From: an uncultured bacterium
GTDB taxonomy: Bacteria; Verrucomicrobiota; Kiritimatiellia; RFP12; UBA1067
Direction of reading: 5' to 3'
DNA length: 64,000 nucleotides
Assembly (NCBI GenBank): GCA_902799955.1
Contig: CADCCQ010000009.1
Coordinates: forward strand, 67,066-131,065
Positions within the stretch are counted from its first letter, which is position 1. Each line of letters starts with the position of its first letter. The notes under the pieces are model-generated. The model worked only from the letters and a program-made list of their open reading frames with translations. It did no database searches and was not told the origin of the DNA. Made by a program: the position numbers and the translations under genes. Positions 1-7,025 of the stretch are shown here, piece by piece.

Positions 1-1
1 A

Positions 2-1246
2 AAGAGCGCAAAGGGCGCAAAGGTTTTTTATGCCGATATATGGGGCAAGAGAAAGGATAAACTTGTTGCGCTTGATTCCGCAACGATGGAGAGTGTGGCA
101 TGGAAAGAACTCCAGCTTGCAGAACCGTACTATTTCTTTGTCCCGAAAGATTTTGCTCTTGAAGAAGAATATCATAAAGGGTTTTCTGTTTCAGAACTGA
201 TACCACACTACTCTTCAGGAATACAATCTGGCCGCGACAGTTTGTTCATTGATGATAATGAAGCTGATTTAGCAGATAGAATGAGTATATTGCTGTCAGG
301 AGAATATAGTGCATCTTTTGCATCAAGATATAATGTGTGTGATTCGAGCAGTTATCCGTTGTTGAAGAAATTGGCCGCTACAGTATATAGCAACAGATCA
401 ATCAGAAGGATTAAATACAGGTTGTTCGATGAACGTAATATTTACTATGGCAATGAGCTAATAAAGCGACCTTTTTGGGACGTGATGCGGCACATGTTGA
501 ACGATAACTTGGCTATATGTTTGAGTAGGCAGTCTACAAGCGAGTGGGCACATGTCTTTGTTGTCGACAAAGTGGCTGACATGAACTTCATTTCTCTCGC
601 CTCGCGAGAAGCCAACTATGTCTTTCCTCTCTACCTCTACGAAGAGACCATGGGGAAGGTGGAGAAGCGGGCGAATCTCGACAAAGATATCGTTGCGAAG
701 ATCGCGACAGCGGTCGGCGATGGAACGCCGACCCTACCTCCATGTTCTACACGTTCTACACGGCTAAACAATCCCCCATCCCCCGAAGACATCTTCGACT
801 ACATCTACGGCGTCCTTCACTCGCCCGACTACCGCGCGAAGTTCAAGGAGTTCCTGAAGGTTGATTTCCCGCGCATACCGTACCCGAAGGACGCGGCGGA
901 GTTCTTGCGATTCCGCGATGCAGGGCGCGAGTTGCGCATGGCGCATCTCATGAAAGACGCCGAGCCGACGCTCTCAGAGACGCGCGCGAGGTTCCCTGTC
1001 GCCGGAGATAACACCGTTGACAAGGTTGAATGGGAAGACGGGCGCGTCTATATCAACGCGACGCAGTATTTCGACAATGTGCCTGTCGAGGTGTGGGAGC
1101 AGCCCATCGGCGGCTATCGTCCTGCGGAGAAGTGGCTCAAGGACCGCAAAGGACGCGCCTTAACCCAAGACGACCTCAAGCACTACCAGCGCATAATCCT
1201 TGCCCTAGCCAAAACACGCGAGATCATGAATGGACTGGGGAAGTGA
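2..1246 (+). CDS. Type ISP restriction-modification enzyme, C-terminal part (5' end outside window)
   Basis: The frame is open from base 2 with no stop, so this is the 3' end (about 414 residues) of a gene starting before the window. The first visible residues (KVFYADIWG) and the stretch with FVPKDFALEEEYHKGFSV, then SGIQSGRDSLF, resemble the C-terminal specificity region of Type ISP enzymes. In that family this region follows helicase and N6-adenine methyltransferase domains on one polypeptide. The tail (EVWEQPIGGYRPAEKWLKDRKGR) is also typical of that region. An internal ATG at 86 is not the real start. A RhuM-like gene follows 4 bases after the stop. Family assignment is by pattern recognition; the missing N-terminus means helicase and methylase cannot be checked here. 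Confidence 0.75.
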   Translation, partial: KSAKGAKVFYADIWGKRKDKLVALDSATMESVAWKELQLAEPYYFFVPKDFALEEEYHKGFSVSELIPHYSSGIQSGRDSLFIDDNEADLADRMSILLSGEYSASFASRYNVCDSSSYPLLKKLAATVYSNRSIRRIKYRLFDERNIYYGNELIKRPFWDVMRHMLNDNLAICLSRQSTSEWAHVFVVDKVADMNFISLASREANYVFPLYLYEETMGKVEKRANLDKDIVAKIATAVGDGTPTLPPCSTRSTRLNNPPSPEDIFDYIYGVLHSPDYRAKFKEFLKVDFPRIPYPKDAAEFLRFRDAGRELRMAHLMKDAEPTLSETRARFPVAGDNTVDKVEWEDGRVYINATQYFDNVPVEVWEQPIGGYRPAEKWLKDRKGRALTQDDLKHYQRIILALAKTREIMNGLGK

Positions 1247-1250
1247 AAGT

Positions 1251-2126
1251 ATGATTGAAGTGAAGAATGAAATAGTGGTCTATCAGCCGAATGAAACCAT
1301 CCGGCTTGAAGTACGACTTGAAAACGAGACCGTGTGGTTGACGCAGGAGCAGATCGCCAATCTCTTTGGTACGAAAAGACCGGCGATCACAAAGCACCTC
1401 GCTAATATCTACAAGAGCGGCGAATTGGAGCGGGAGGGCACATGTTCCATTTTGGAACACATGGGTAACGACGGCAAGCAGTCATACCGTACCATGTTCT
1501 ATAACCTTGATGCCATTCTGTCTGTCGGATATCGCGTCAACAGCCGCAATGCAACATTGTTCCGTCGCTGGGCCACACAAGTCCTGAAGTCTTATCTTCT
1601 CAAGGGTTATGCAATCAATACACGACTAGCCCAGCTTGAAGACAAAGTTGACCGGCGCTTTGCCAAACACGATGATCGCCTCGCCACTCTTGAACAGAAG
1701 GTCGATTTCTTCGTGCAGACCTCGTTGCCGCCGATGCAGGGCGTGTTCTACGACGGACAGGTGTTTGACGCGAAGGTGTTCGCAGCGAAGCACATCTTGA
1801 GCGCGAAGAAGTCCATCCTTCTCATAGACAGCTGGGTTGATGTCGTGACGCTGGAACTGCTGGCGAAAAAGGCAAAGGGCGTGACGGTTGAGATTGTTGC
1901 ATCGCCCAGAGGCAACAAGATTTCGCCGAGCGACATAGCCATGTTCAACAGGCAGTACGGGGGATTGTCTGTGCGCACAAGCAAGAACTTTCACGACAGA
2001 TTCCTCATCATTGACGACAAGGTGCTGTATCTTATCGGTGCCTCGCTGAAAGACCTCGGCTGGAAATGCTTCGCCTTCACAAAACTTGCCGCCGCTGAAA
2101 TCCCCAATTTGAAAGCGAGGGTGTGA
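1251..2126 (+). CDS. RhuM-family protein with C-terminal PLD-like domain
   Basis: 291 aa. The first ~130 residues carry the RhuM signature: WLTQEQIANLFG, an ITKHLANI helix-turn-helix-like segment, SYRTMFYNLDAILSVGYRVNS and RRWATQVLKSYLLKGYAIN. A short coiled-coil-like linker (LEDKVDRRF, LEQKVDFF) follows. The C-terminal half resembles a phospholipase-D-like fold, with HDRFLIID near residue 250 as an HxK-type remnant. RhuM proteins often sit in restriction and defence loci, and the biochemical role is unknown. The start at 1251 is preferred over 1230 because it avoids overlapping the upstream stop and has a purine-rich GGGGAAG before it. It is probably cotranscribed with the upstream restriction gene. 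Confidence 0.75.
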   Translation: MIEVKNEIVVYQPNETIRLEVRLENETVWLTQEQIANLFGTKRPAITKHLANIYKSGELEREGTCSILEHMGNDGKQSYRTMFYNLDAILSVGYRVNSRNATLFRRWATQVLKSYLLKGYAINTRLAQLEDKVDRRFAKHDDRLATLEQKVDFFVQTSLPPMQGVFYDGQVFDAKVFAAKHILSAKKSILLIDSWVDVVTLELLAKKAKGVTVEIVASPRGNKISPSDIAMFNRQYGGLSVRTSKNFHDRFLIIDDKVLYLIGASLKDLGWKCFAFTKLAAAEIPNLKARV

Positions 2127-2127
2127 A

Positions 2128-2205
2128 ATGCAGTTCTATTCCAAATACGGCATCGCCAAGTCCGAGCAGAAGTTCATCGAATCCATGATCAAGCCGATGG
2201 AGTGA
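2128..2205 (+). other. 25-codon ORF, possible gene relic
   Basis: A 25-codon frame (start MQFYSKYGIAKSEQ, end IESMIKPME) begins 1 base after the RhuM stop. Its last residues resemble an out-of-frame tail at 3290-3369 (EAMQKVVESIIKLLV), and both share a CGAATCCATNATCAAG core. It may be a leftover 3' end of a lost gene rather than a functional peptide. The remaining 55 bases to the next gene hold a good ribosome site (AGGAGG at about 2249). Confidence 0.2.
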
Positions 2206-2260
2206 TTGTCCACAAACTTATAACAAGAAAAGCAAGTAATTGAAAGGATAGGAGGTAAGC

Positions 2261-3352
2261 ATGGCCCCAACAGTATTCATCAGCTCTACGATAGAAGATT
2301 TGCATCATGTACGTGATGCAATTCGGGAAACAGTGTCTGAACTTGGCTATCAGCCAATTATGAGTGAACATGGCGGCGTCGGTTATATGAACGAGACTGC
2401 AGCAGATGTAGCTTGCTATCAAACTGTCAAAGAATGTCAGTTGATGATTCTGATTATTGGAAAACGATACGGGTCAAAAACACATGATTCAGGATTGGTC
2501 AGTGTCACTGAACATGAGTATGATACATGTATGGAACACAAGCCTAGGCTGATTACATTTGTGGATGGAGAAGTTTTAAATTATAAACGTGTATTTGATT
2601 GTAGTCCGAAAGCTAGGGATGTAAATTATCCTGGTATGGATAATGCTACTGCTACATTTGCATTTATAAATAAGGTCAGGAATGAATCGGTACGTAATGC
2701 AATTATTCCATTCTCCTCTGTTTCCGATGTTAGGTCGCAACTAAAACAACAGTTGGCGGCATTGTTTCATGATCTACTTGATGAGCACGCAAATCCGGCA
2801 AAATCTGCATTGGATGAAATAATGGTTGAAGTCAAGACGATTCGTGACGCATTGTCTAAAGACTCAATACCTGACATGCGTTTTCTAACGGTGTTTAAGT
2901 TTTTGCTAGATGATCAGAATCAGGAATTTAGGCAATTCCTCAAAGTTACCATAGCGGATGTCGAGAATGCAATACCGCTTATATATGATGCGGATGACTT
3001 CGATAGTTTTGTAAAGAAAGCAAATATGGTAATAGAGATTTCTGATGTGCAGGATTGTTTTTCCGCATTTAGAAGCAAACGAAATCTGATACACGGATCA
3101 TCCTTTGCCCCATCCCGATTCTTTTGGGGGACACTAAATGAAAAACCTGCTATATGCAGTTACGCAATAGACAGCGATGGAAACATAATGATGAATGCTC
3201 AAACTCATGAATTCTTCATCAAAATTTATGCCGATTTGAAAAAGCGGCTATCTCTGATAGTAGATAATAAAAGCCAGAATGCTAATAATAGATCCAGCAC
3301 GGCGTCAAATGTGAGTACGCCGAAGCTATGCAAAAGGTCGTCGAATCCATAA
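2261..3352 (+). CDS. DUF4062 domain protein, possible HEPN-like C-terminus
   Basis: 363 aa. The N-terminus (VFISSTIEDLHHVRDAI, then TVKECQLMILIIGKRYGS and EHEYDTC) matches DUF4062, a TIR-like or nucleotide-binding-like fold usually found at the front of NACHT/STAND signalling proteins. No NTPase follows. Residues ~190-340 form a helical region containing RSKRNLIHG, which fits the R-x(4-6)-H pattern of HEPN ribonucleases, but the domain is not otherwise recognisable. The gene is AT-rich compared with the core genome. A strong AGGAGG site precedes the ATG. It lies 41 bases before the GHKL-nuclease gene and probably shares its transcript. A role in phage defence is inferred from context. The last ~15 residues look unnatural (see relic at 3290). 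Confidence 0.7.
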   Translation: MAPTVFISSTIEDLHHVRDAIRETVSELGYQPIMSEHGGVGYMNETAADVACYQTVKECQLMILIIGKRYGSKTHDSGLVSVTEHEYDTCMEHKPRLITFVDGEVLNYKRVFDCSPKARDVNYPGMDNATATFAFINKVRNESVRNAIIPFSSVSDVRSQLKQQLAALFHDLLDEHANPAKSALDEIMVEVKTIRDALSKDSIPDMRFLTVFKFLLDDQNQEFRQFLKVTIADVENAIPLIYDADDFDSFVKKANMVIEISDVQDCFSAFRSKRNLIHGSSFAPSRFFWGTLNEKPAICSYAIDSDGNIMMNAQTHEFFIKIYADLKKRLSLIVDNKSQNANNRSSTASNVSTPKLCKRSSNP

Positions 3353-3369
3353 TCAAGTTGTTGGTATAA
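3290..3369 (+). pseudogene. Out-of-frame coding relic overlapping the DUF4062 3' end
   Basis: In another frame the region reads as IQHGVKCEYAEAMQ followed by KVVESIIKLLV and a stop at 3367-3369. This looks more like real protein than the overlapping end of the DUF4062 gene (STPKLCKRSSNP). It may mark a recombination joint or frameshift at the DUF4062 3' end. Confidence 0.25.
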
Positions 3370-3393
3370 AGTTTTCATGAAAGGATAATAACA

Positions 3394-5415
3394 ATGAAAC
3401 CGATTCCAATTTCACCTAAACAGGATTTCCTTGATAGAGTTGGAACTGCTGCACCAATTAAGGCTGTTTCAGAATTGATATGGAATGGCCTAGATGCAAA
3501 AGCCAATTGTGTTGAGGTTTCATACAAGTTTAATGGGTGTGATGTATTAGATGAAATCACTGTTAAAGATGACGGAGTGGGAATTGACGCCAGTAACGTT
3601 GAGATTTTATTTGGCGGTATTGGAGAATCGTGGAAACGAACGCAGGATCGGTTTGGTGGTAGGACATTACATGGAAAGAAAGGTGAAGGTCGGTTTAAGG
3701 CGTTTTCTCTTGGAGATTTTGTGGAGTGGCGAACAACTTATAAGGCTGAGTCGTATAAAAAGTTCATTATAAAAGGTCTTGGGCATCCATGTTCTTTTTC
3801 ATATTCTGATATTGAGGATTCTTCCGGTCCTTCTCAGACAGAAGTTGTGATCTCAAATTTGAAAGATAAAGGACTTGGATCGCTAACAGCGTCTAATGCA
3901 TTACAGGAGTTTGCGAGGATATTTGCGTTATATCTCAGTAAGAATCCAACTATACAGTTGATAATTAATGGGCAGAGAATAATTCCATCGGATTACTGTC
4001 GCCCTGTTGTCGTTCAATCTCTGCAACCTATAAAAACGAAGAATGGTAAAACTTATGATGTAATCTTGGAAATCCTTGACTGGAGCCAACCTATAGAACG
4101 TGAAATTAGTTTGTGTGATTCATCGGGTATTGAACTGCATGCAGTGGATGCGCGACTTAGGGCTAAGGGATTGAATTTTACTGTTCAGTTGAAAAGTGAT
4201 TATTTCGCGGAATTAGCTAATGATAATCTTCTGATACTTGAAGACCTTGAGCCTAGTGTAAATTCACTTATTGAGGAAGCACGTGAATACGCACGTGGAT
4301 ACGTAAGGACAAAAAAGGCGGAAGAGCAAGCAAATATAGTCTCCCAGTGGAAAGAAGAAGATATTTATCCTTATAAAGATAAAGCTGATTTGTCGCCTGT
4401 GGAGCGCGCTGAACGACAAGTATTTGATATCATTGGCGTTAATGTAGAAGATTATTTGCCAGCATTTGAGGATGCCGACAAGAAACAAAAAAAGTTTACG
4501 TTTAGATTGTTGGCGCAGGCTATTACGAATAATCCAGAGTCACTACAAACTATTATTACTGATGTTTTAGGTTTAAAAAAGGAGGCGCAAGATGAACTTG
4601 CCGATCTATTAAAGAAGACAGACCTTGCTAATGTCATAAAATCTGCTAAGACAGTAGCAAATAGATTGGATTTTCTAGTAGGATTAAAGAACCTTCTGTT
4701 TGATAAAGAAACCAAGAATTCCTTGCTGGAGCGAGATCAACTTCATAAAATTCTTGAGAGGGAAGCATGGCTTTTTGATGAGAACTTTACATTGACGGTA
4801 TCTGAAGCTACATTGGAAGATGTCCTTAAACTGCATCTTGATAAGTTAGGACGGCGAGCAGATGATGATAGAGATGTACGGCGAGAAGATGGTGGACGTG
4901 GACGTGTGGATTTGATGTTTAGCTTGTCTAATAAGCCGAGAATTGGACAAACCGATCATTTGATTGTTGAATTGAAACGACCTTCTAAAAAGATTGATAT
5001 TGAGGTGCTGAATCAAATTCAGAGTTATGCCTTTGCGGTTGCTGATGATCCGCGATTTGACAAGGCTTCAACCCATTGGAAATTTATTGTTGTTTCTGAT
5101 GGACTTGATTCATATGCCGAGAAACAGGCACACCAGAAAGATCGTCCAGTTGGACAGGTTTTTGTTGATGACGATAACAGAATCGAAGTATGGGCTCTGG
5201 AATGGTCGAGTGTTATTCATGACGCAGAGGCGCGACTGCAATTCATTAATCAAACTTTGAGTTATAATGCAGATCGTGAATCTGCCAAGGCGTATCTAAC
5301 AAGTAAATACGAACAATTTATTCCGAAGACTCCGACGAAAATGCAAGTCGGGAAGAAAGCGAGGGGCAATGGCGAGATTGAACAAGTGACAATGATAACA
5401 GAACAATCGAGGTGA
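3394..5415 (+). CDS. GHKL/MORC-type ATPase fused to a Shedu-like PD-(D/E)XK nuclease
   Basis: 673 aa. Residues 1-~180 carry a GHKL ATPase: N-box ELIWNGLDA (27-35), DDGVG (59-63) and GKKGEGRFKAF (94-104). A second ATPase lobe and a charged helical region follow (~290-430). The C-terminal ~200 residues look like DUF4263/Shedu: EREAWLFDENF, then GRVDLMF (Asp near 506), VELKRP (Glu-x-Lys near 526-528) and QIQSYAF, consistent with a PD-(D/E)XK nuclease. The expected behaviour is an ATP-gated DNA nuclease, as in MORC-like defence proteins. It lies between the DUF4062 gene (41 bases upstream) and a 132-aa gene whose ATG directly follows the stop. It has low GC, suggesting horizontal acquisition. Domain calls are from motifs; the system role is inferred. 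Confidence 0.75.
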   Translation: MKPIPISPKQDFLDRVGTAAPIKAVSELIWNGLDAKANCVEVSYKFNGCDVLDEITVKDDGVGIDASNVEILFGGIGESWKRTQDRFGGRTLHGKKGEGRFKAFSLGDFVEWRTTYKAESYKKFIIKGLGHPCSFSYSDIEDSSGPSQTEVVISNLKDKGLGSLTASNALQEFARIFALYLSKNPTIQLIINGQRIIPSDYCRPVVVQSLQPIKTKNGKTYDVILEILDWSQPIEREISLCDSSGIELHAVDARLRAKGLNFTVQLKSDYFAELANDNLLILEDLEPSVNSLIEEAREYARGYVRTKKAEEQANIVSQWKEEDIYPYKDKADLSPVERAERQVFDIIGVNVEDYLPAFEDADKKQKKFTFRLLAQAITNNPESLQTIITDVLGLKKEAQDELADLLKKTDLANVIKSAKTVANRLDFLVGLKNLLFDKETKNSLLERDQLHKILEREAWLFDENFTLTVSEATLEDVLKLHLDKLGRRADDDRDVRREDGGRGRVDLMFSLSNKPRIGQTDHLIVELKRPSKKIDIEVLNQIQSYAFAVADDPRFDKASTHWKFIVVSDGLDSYAEKQAHQKDRPVGQVFVDDDNRIEVWALEWSSVIHDAEARLQFINQTLSYNADRESAKAYLTSKYEQFIPKTPTKMQVGKKARGNGEIEQVTMITEQSR

Positions 5416-5814
5416 ATGATGTTAATTGACATTCCCAAAAATTACAAGCGTACTCGTAGTGGATTAGCAGATCCAATCCGGTATTTAACAGGGCGAGAAG
5501 GCAAGTCATTCCTGCTTTGGAAGCAGCTCCACCTTAAGTCCCATTTGTTGGATCATTGCGAGACATTTATAGATAGAACAACTAAAGAAAGAATCTTTGT
5601 TTCGCATACGTACGTAGAGAATCCTGAATTGCTGGATGAAATGAGTGTAGTCTTGAATGTCTGTGGGGTTGACATGGTTTGGTTTCAAGATTCATGGTAT
5701 CATCCGAACACCTGTCGTATTGAATTGCGCAATGCCAAGATTCGAAATGCTATTGTCAATGGTGAAAGTCGAAAAGTCCTGAGACGGGGGTGTCGTCCAG
5801 TCCTTGTGGGGTAA
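5416..5814 (+). CDS. Uncharacterised 132-aa protein coupled to the GHKL nuclease
   Basis: I do not recognise this family. The ATG (5416, or the next codon 5419) follows the TGA of the GHKL-nuclease gene with no spacer, so the two are translationally coupled. The protein is basic and aromatic-rich (WKQLHLKSHLLDH, IFVSHTYVENPELLDEM, WFQDSWYHPNTCRIELRN), with no signal peptide or membrane segment. One DxW-like and several His/Cys residues are visible, but no known catalytic motif. Its tight coupling suggests an accessory subunit, a specificity factor or an immunity partner for the nuclease; that is inference from position only. Confidence 0.6.
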   Translation: MMLIDIPKNYKRTRSGLADPIRYLTGREGKSFLLWKQLHLKSHLLDHCETFIDRTTKERIFVSHTYVENPELLDEMSVVLNVCGVDMVWFQDSWYHPNTCRIELRNAKIRNAIVNGESRKVLRRGCRPVLVG

Positions 5815-5847
5815 CAATCAATGACTTAACAGAGAGGAATATGCGAC

Positions 5848-6807
5848 ATGAATCAAGAACCGAAATTCAAGCCAAAAGTAGGCTATGTGTATGTAGTCAC
5901 CAACGAATGCCTAAAGCTTGTAAAGGCGAAGGGTGTTTTTAGGGGTAAGATGGTTGAGGCTGTGAAGATTGGCAATGCGAAGGATTTTACGAGTCGTCTG
6001 GGATCACTGAATACGGCGGTCTATGAAAATTTTGATTTTCATTTAGGCATAAAGACTGATGATGTGGTTGGATTGGAAGGTCTTATTCACACGGCCTTGC
6101 AGGATTATAGGATTTATACTAGAGACGGTGACGAGACGGAATTCTTTGCATGTCCTTTGGATGAGGTTATTGCCAGAATCAAGAACCTTATCGCGCGAGG
6201 CCATAAGATGGATGTTGAAGAATACAAGGGCGGCAAGGTGGTTGGACGTTCGGGCGCAAAGATTCGCGCTAATATCAAGCGACATGAAGCGGCTAAGGCG
6301 AAAGTTGTGAAGCCGACACGCAAAAACACAGGGAAGGCAAAGGCGTTTTCGTTCGCAGAAGTCAAAATTCCTAATGGTACAAAGCTTGTGTTTGTTCCGA
6401 CTGGCGCAGAAGTCACGGTCGCAGGCGATAAGAAGATCGAATACAAAGGCATCCAATATTCGCTGTCTGGTTACTGTAAATATTTCATGCCTCAGAAGAA
6501 AGCTTCTGGCGCATATCAAGGCCCAAAGTATTTCTCCTATAAGGGCAAGTCGCTTTTGGAAATCCGTAACGAACACACTCCGTCTTGTGGCATTGAGGAA
6601 CGCTGGGAGGGGAAGACGCAACTTGCAAAACTGATTGCACGGCGCGGTGGCAACGAGGGCGCATTTGGTGGAATCCTTCACTTCTTTAGCCGGATGAGGC
6701 CTTGTGTCAAGACAAGCAAGTGGCGGGAGTTGCTTGAGTCCGCCGGAATTAAATTTGATACTAAAGACTATGTGATCAATTGGGCTGTAGCGAAGAATCC
6801 CCTTTGA
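5848..6807 (+). CDS. GIY-YIG (T5orf172-type) protein with C-terminal DUF4357/RAMA-like region
   Basis: 319 aa. The N-terminus holds a GIY-YIG-like core of the T5orf172 type: GYVYVVTNE (residues ~8-16), AVKIGNAKDFTSRLGSLN (~40-57, with the conserved Arg), VGLEGLIHTAL (catalytic-type Glu) and DETEFFACPLDEVI. A lysine-rich linker follows, then ~residues 175-255 (GTKLVFVPTGAEVTV, YKGIQYSLSGYCKYF, YKGKSLLEI), resembling the DUF4357/RAMA modules often fused to GIY-YIG or methylase proteins. GC content is between island and core. It probably acts on DNA, in defence or repair. Assignment of the C-terminal module is tentative. Confidence 0.65.
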   Translation: MNQEPKFKPKVGYVYVVTNECLKLVKAKGVFRGKMVEAVKIGNAKDFTSRLGSLNTAVYENFDFHLGIKTDDVVGLEGLIHTALQDYRIYTRDGDETEFFACPLDEVIARIKNLIARGHKMDVEEYKGGKVVGRSGAKIRANIKRHEAAKAKVVKPTRKNTGKAKAFSFAEVKIPNGTKLVFVPTGAEVTVAGDKKIEYKGIQYSLSGYCKYFMPQKKASGAYQGPKYFSYKGKSLLEIRNEHTPSCGIEERWEGKTQLAKLIARRGGNEGAFGGILHFFSRMRPCVKTSKWRELLESAGIKFDTKDYVINWAVAKNPL

Positions 6808-6838
6808 TTAGCGATATCTAAAAGTTGACAGAAGTGCT

Positions 6839-6884
6839 ATGGCGATGCCGCAGAGAGACGATACGATAGAGGCGATCAAGCGAC
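6839..6884 (+). repeat. MAMPQRDD direct repeat, copy 1
   Basis: 46 bases starting ATGGCGATGCCGCAGAGAGA match positions 8448-8493 with one mismatch, and the first 23 match 12104-12126. The copy begins 32 bases after the stop of the GIY-YIG gene. Confidence 0.8.
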
Positions 6885-6979
6885 TTGACGCGTTGCTTGA
6901 GTATGCCGTCATGCATGGAGACGCGGAAGAGGCCGCACGTCTCCGCGAGGAGCTGCGCAAGTTGACGGATGAAGTTTGA
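6839..6979 (+). CDS. 46-aa microprotein with MAMPQRDD start and UVR-like tail
   Basis: The frame encodes 46 residues, from MAMPQRDDTIEAIKRLDALL to EEAARLREELRKLTDEV. The end resembles a UVR (UvrB/UvrC interaction) helical hairpin. The first 15 codons are nearly identical to the start of the small gene at 8448 and the first 8 codons to 12104, so the start region is a repeat. TTGACA occurs at 6826-6831 just upstream. No strong Shine-Dalgarno site is evident. Whether it is translated is unknown. Confidence 0.4.
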   Translation: MAMPQRDDTIEAIKRLDALLEYAVMHGDAEEAARLREELRKLTDEV

Positions 6980-7006
6980 CAGTTGATGGTGGCAGTATGG
7001 TATAAT
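6976..7006 (+). promoter_or_regulatory. Sigma-70-type promoter of the AlbA_2/ATPase gene
   Basis: TTGACA (6976-6981), a 19-base gap, then an extended -10 TGGTATAAT with its core at 7001-7006. The start codon at 7026 is about 13 bases from the predicted transcription start, with GAGGAA as ribosome site. The -35 overlaps the stop of the upstream microprotein. Confidence 0.7.
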
Positions 7007-7025
7007 CTGGCGAAGAGGAACGGCA

